In this document: one piece after another, positions 61,992 to 64,000 of the stretch
Position numbering within the stretch: the stretch's first letter is position 1
Layout: every line of letters begins with the position of its first letter
Origin: Microbacterium dauci
GTDB taxonomy: Bacteria > Actinomycetota > Actinomycetes > Actinomycetales > Microbacteriaceae
Direction of reading: 5' to 3'
NCBI RefSeq assembly: GCF_030065535.1
Contig: NZ_JASJND010000004.1
Location: forward strand, 62,001-126,000
DNA length: 64,000 bases
Notes under the pieces: model-generated
What the model was told of the DNA's origin: nothing
The model's database searches: none
The model's input: the letters and a program-made list of their open reading frames with translations, nothing else
Position numbers and translations under genes: made by a program

Positions 61992-62957
61992 TCAGGGGCG
62001 GCCGCCGGGCGCGGACCCGCCGGAGGGTTCGGTGGTGGTGTCGACGCGCACGACGAGCGATGCGACGTACCCGGTGTCGAGGTCGCCCGACACGGTGGCC
62101 ATCTGCAACTCGCCGCCGTCTTCACCGAAGACGTTGTCGCTGTCGAGGGTGATCTGCGAGAGGTTCTGCGACGACCCGTCGTACGCCGAGAGGGCGTAGA
62201 CGCCGCCGAGGATGTCCTCGGGGAGCGCCAACTGCGAGGTGGCGATGGCGTTCGCCGAGTCGGTGATCGAGTCGACGTCGGGGTAGACCTCGAAGTGGAT
62301 GTGCGGCCAGCGGCCCGTGTAGCAGCCGGGGATGATCGAGGTGAAGGTGACCTGCCCGTTCGCGTCGGCCACCTGCACGCCGCGGAGCCAGGTGTTGTCC
62401 TCGACGCCGGAGGAGTACATCGAGTACCGGCCGGCCGCGTCGCAGTGCCATGCGTAGACGGCGACGTTCTCGAACGGTACGTCGCCGTTCGCCATGTCGG
62501 TCACGGTCAGTGTGAAGGTGAGCGCGACGCCGTCGACGGCGGTGGTCCCACCGATGTCGGTGCGGATGTCGGCGCGGACGATGCCGCTCTCTTCGAGCAC
62601 GTCGGGACCGTTCGAGCCGTCGCCCGGGTAGGGCCCGGCGGTCTCGTCCGGGATCTCGGCGGAGGGGAGCGTCACGGCTGAGGCCGTCGGTGTGGGTGTG
62701 GCGGTGGCGCTCGGGGTCGTCGACGGCGTGGTCGTCGCGGTCGCCGTCGGCGTCGCGCTCGAGGTCGGTGCGCACGCGGCGAGGACCATGGTTCCGGCGC
62801 CGACGCCGACGAGGCCGAGGACCCCGCGGCGACTCACGAGCGTGCGCAGGTCGAAGCCGGCGCCCTGGTCGACGACCTCGTCGTCGGGTCGGGCGAGCAG
62901 CCGGCCTTCGTAGGCCGGGCCGTCGGGGGTCTGTGTGGGTTCGGGGATGCGGCTCAT
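61992..62957 (-). CDS. Tat-exported intradiol ring-cleavage dioxygenase-like lipoprotein
   Basis: 321 residues. The Tat motif SRRGVLG is followed by a hydrophobic stretch and lipobox LAAC, so it is predicted to be a Tat-secreted lipoprotein. A Thr/Pro/Ala linker leads to an intradiol dioxygenase domain. Iron(III) ligands are recognisable: Tyr in AGPYPGDG, Tyr in GRYSMYS, and two His in GRWPHIHFEV. The substrate is unknown; extracellular members of this family may cleave aromatic diols. ATG 62955-62957 has GGAG 9-10 nt upstream. Confidence 0.92.
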   Translation of the reverse strand: MSRIPEPTQTPDGPAYEGRLLARPDDEVVDQGAGFDLRTLVSRRGVLGLVGVGAGTMVLAACAPTSSATPTATATTTPSTTPSATATPTPTASAVTLPSAEIPDETAGPYPGDGSNGPDVLEESGIVRADIRTDIGGTTAVDGVALTFTLTVTDMANGDVPFENVAVYAWHCDAAGRYSMYSSGVEDNTWLRGVQVADANGQVTFTSIIPGCYTGRWPHIHFEVYPDVDSITDSANAIATSQLALPEDILGGVYALSAYDGSSQNLSQITLDSDNVFGEDGGELQMATVSGDLDTGYVASLVVRVDTTTEPSGGSAPGGRP

Positions 62958-63105
62958 GTCGTCGTCTCCTGCGTCGTGGTTCGGTGGCTGATCCTCAGCG
63001 TGACCGACGGCATGATCCGGATCCTCTGCGGCATCCATGCGTTTCCTATGACGGATGCCGACCCTTTTGCACGGCCCGCCCCGATCCCGGCGTTCCGCGC
63101 GCCGA

Positions 63106-63111
63106 TACGCT
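63106..63111 (+). promoter_or_regulatory. Candidate -10 box of the ECF S-component gene (leaderless)
   Basis: TACGCT with 6 nt to the GTG start at 63118. Confidence 0.45.
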
Positions 63112-63117
63112 GGAAAC

Positions 63118-63657
63118 GTGGCCCGGACCCTCTCGACGCGTGTGCTCCTCGTCTGCGCCGCGATCGGTGTCGCGACGGGAATCCTCGGCGGGATCGCCGG
63201 CCTGCTGACGCCCGTCGTCCTCGTCGCCGCGCCGTTCGCCTACGGGCTCGTCCTCGGCTCGCACGTCCTGCCCGGGATCATCGCGCAGCAGGTCTTCCGG
63301 CTGCCGCTGGTCGCGCTCACGACCCACCTGCTCGCCGCTCTCGTCGCCACCGCCGCCAACCCGGCCTGGATCGGTCGCTTCATCGGGACCGCCCTCCTGT
63401 TCGGCGCGATCCAGGAGGGCATCGCCGCGCTGACCCGGTACCGCGCGTGGGGCGCGTGGCGGTTCCTGCTCTCCGGCGCGATCGTGGGCGTCGTGGTCGC
63501 CGTCGTCGTCTTCTTCGTCGCCGACCTGGCGACGCTGCCCCCGTGGGCGCAGATCACCTATCTCGCCATCTCGGTGCTCGGCCCCGTCGCCTGGACGGCG
63601 GCAGGGCTCGCCGTCGGCGAGCAGCTGCGCCGCGCTGGCGTCGCCCGTCGGGTCTGA
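63118..63657 (+). CDS. ECF transporter substrate-binding membrane component (YkoE-like)
   Basis: 179 residues with about five to six membrane segments. VLVAAPFAYGLVLGSHVLPG and QEGIAALTRYRAWG fit YkoE-type S components (thiamine/hydroxymethylpyrimidine group), supported by the ECF ATPase that follows. The substrate cannot be told from sequence alone. The GTG start at 63118 (VARTLSTRVLL) has TACGCT at leaderless spacing. Confidence 0.85.
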   Translation: MARTLSTRVLLVCAAIGVATGILGGIAGLLTPVVLVAAPFAYGLVLGSHVLPGIIAQQVFRLPLVALTTHLLAALVATAANPAWIGRFIGTALLFGAIQEGIAALTRYRAWGAWRFLLSGAIVGVVVAVVVFFVADLATLPPWAQITYLAISVLGPVAWTAAGLAVGEQLRRAGVARRV

Positions 63658-63676
63658 CCCACGGTTGGCCCTCAAG

Positions 63677-63695
63677 TTAGGGCAGGCTAACCTGG
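63677..63695 (+). promoter_or_regulatory. Candidate DtxR/IdeR iron box
   Basis: TTAGGGCAGGCTAACCTGG matches 15 of 19 positions of the DtxR/IdeR consensus as I recall it (TWAGGTTAGSCTWACCTWA), including an intact right half GGCTAACCT. It lies 30 bp before the ECF ATPase start and overlaps a possible -10 TAACCT. Confidence 0.6.
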
Positions 63696-63725
63696 AGGGA
63701 CAGCTCCCCTCGGTTTGGACCCTCC

Positions 63726-64000
63726 GTGACCACTGCCGCTTTCGGCAACGCCGCGGCCGAGGCGCCGCGCGACCGCCCGACGCCCCCGCCGCTGCTGCGC
63801 GTGCGCGACCTCGCGGTCACACACGAAGGCGAAGACGCCGCGACCCCGGCATCCGTGACCTTCGAGGTCGCACCAGGAGAGGTCGTCCTCGTGCTCGGGC
63901 CGAGCGGATCGGGCAAGTCGACCCTCGCGCTCACGCTGAACGGACTCATTTCCCACGCCGTGCCCGCCGTCGTGTCAGGGCTGATCGAAGTCGACGGGCT
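63726..64000 (+). CDS. ECF-type ABC transporter ATP-binding protein (YkoD-like), C-terminus cut by window edge
   Basis: The first 91 residues are visible. After a Pro/Ala-rich N-terminus of about 20 residues comes LLRVRDLAVTH and Walker A GPSGSGKST (58-66), then LALTLNGLISH, as in ECF A-components with two fused ATPase halves (YkoD). It should power the S component encoded upstream. The GTG at 63726 is the only reasonable start after the in-frame TAG at 63678. The candidate iron box just upstream suggests iron-dependent control. Confidence 0.9.
   Translation, partial: MTTAAFGNAAAEAPRDRPTPPPLLRVRDLAVTHEGEDAATPASVTFEVAPGEVVLVLGPSGSGKSTLALTLNGLISHAVPAVVSGLIEVDG

Noticed and set aside
63658-63725. 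TPP riboswitch upstream of the YkoD-like gene
   Set aside because: The space is only 68 bp and lacks the conserved CUGAGA-type thi-box motif; an iron box fits better.

Overview
The window is a gene-dense, very GC-rich stretch of chromosome from a Gram-positive actinobacterium. Protein similarities, one-reading-frame gene packing, frequent GTG starts and the tatA/tatC, PknB/FHA and mycoredoxin-type genes point to the Microbacteriaceae, most likely Microbacterium or a close relative (inference; no 16S rRNA gene is present). Nothing looks like a prophage, insertion sequence or CRISPR array. The ends cut two genes: ftsH on the left and an ECF-type ABC ATPase on the right.

Layout. 1-4.2 kb: housekeeping block ftsH, hpt, tilS (minus) and ppa (plus). 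4.2-8.0 kb: a secreted M23 peptidase, three tRNA genes (Glu, Asp, Phe), a small Cys/His-rich protein, an HdeD-type membrane protein and a lipoprotein. 8.1-15.8 kb: a glycosyltransferase-GtrA fusion, a mycoredoxin-like protein, an aldehyde dehydrogenase, a DEAD-box RNA helicase, a prolyl iminopeptidase coupled to a zinc metallopeptidase, and a resolvase-fold orphan. 15.8-31.6 kb: one long minus-strand operon, described below. 31.8-39.1 kb: short UvrA-like protein plus cupin, 3-methyladenine glycosylase, acyl-CoA oxidase-type dehydrogenase, and a GNAT-GH16 fusion. 39.1-45.6 kb: alpha-galactoside locus (ROK regulator divergent from GH36 alpha-galactosidase, binding protein and two permeases, no ATPase). 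45.9-52.5 kb: RecQ, GNAT, VapBC, a DUF1697 protein with a tiny leader ORF, and a DUF3516 helicase. 52.6-59.1 kb: a CstA / YbdD / LytS-LytTR / DUF485-like / sodium-solute symporter locus that looks like a pyruvate or short-acid sensing and uptake module. 59.2-64 kb: GNAT, pirin, tatB-tatC-tatA behind a Tat-exported intradiol-dioxygenase lipoprotein, and an ECF (YkoE/YkoD-like) transporter with a candidate DtxR/IdeR iron box.

The most notable system is the 15.8-31.6 kb operon. A 2031-residue membrane-anchored protein with about eleven tandem cadherin/Ig-like repeats and five Fn3 domains is followed by a MoxR ATPase, a DUF58 protein, a multi-pass protein with a transglutaminase-like domain whose catalytic Cys is replaced by Asp, an RDD-FHA membrane protein, a PP2C phosphatase, a second FHA protein and a PknB-like kinase. 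Six of the junctions are 4-5 nt stop/start overlaps. It reads as a surface-structure or chaperone assembly controlled by Ser/Thr phosphorylation.

Two genome-wide habits stand out. Many genes have a TANNNT box exactly 6-7 nt before the start codon and no Shine-Dalgarno sequence, which predicts leaderless mRNAs. The heptamer GGATGCC/GGCATCC is strongly enriched and overrides normal codon preference. Intergenic spaces also carry small structured repeats: three 82-86 bp elements with 12-bp terminal inverted repeats, a pair of 67-bp palindromic repeats, and an 18-bp tandem array.
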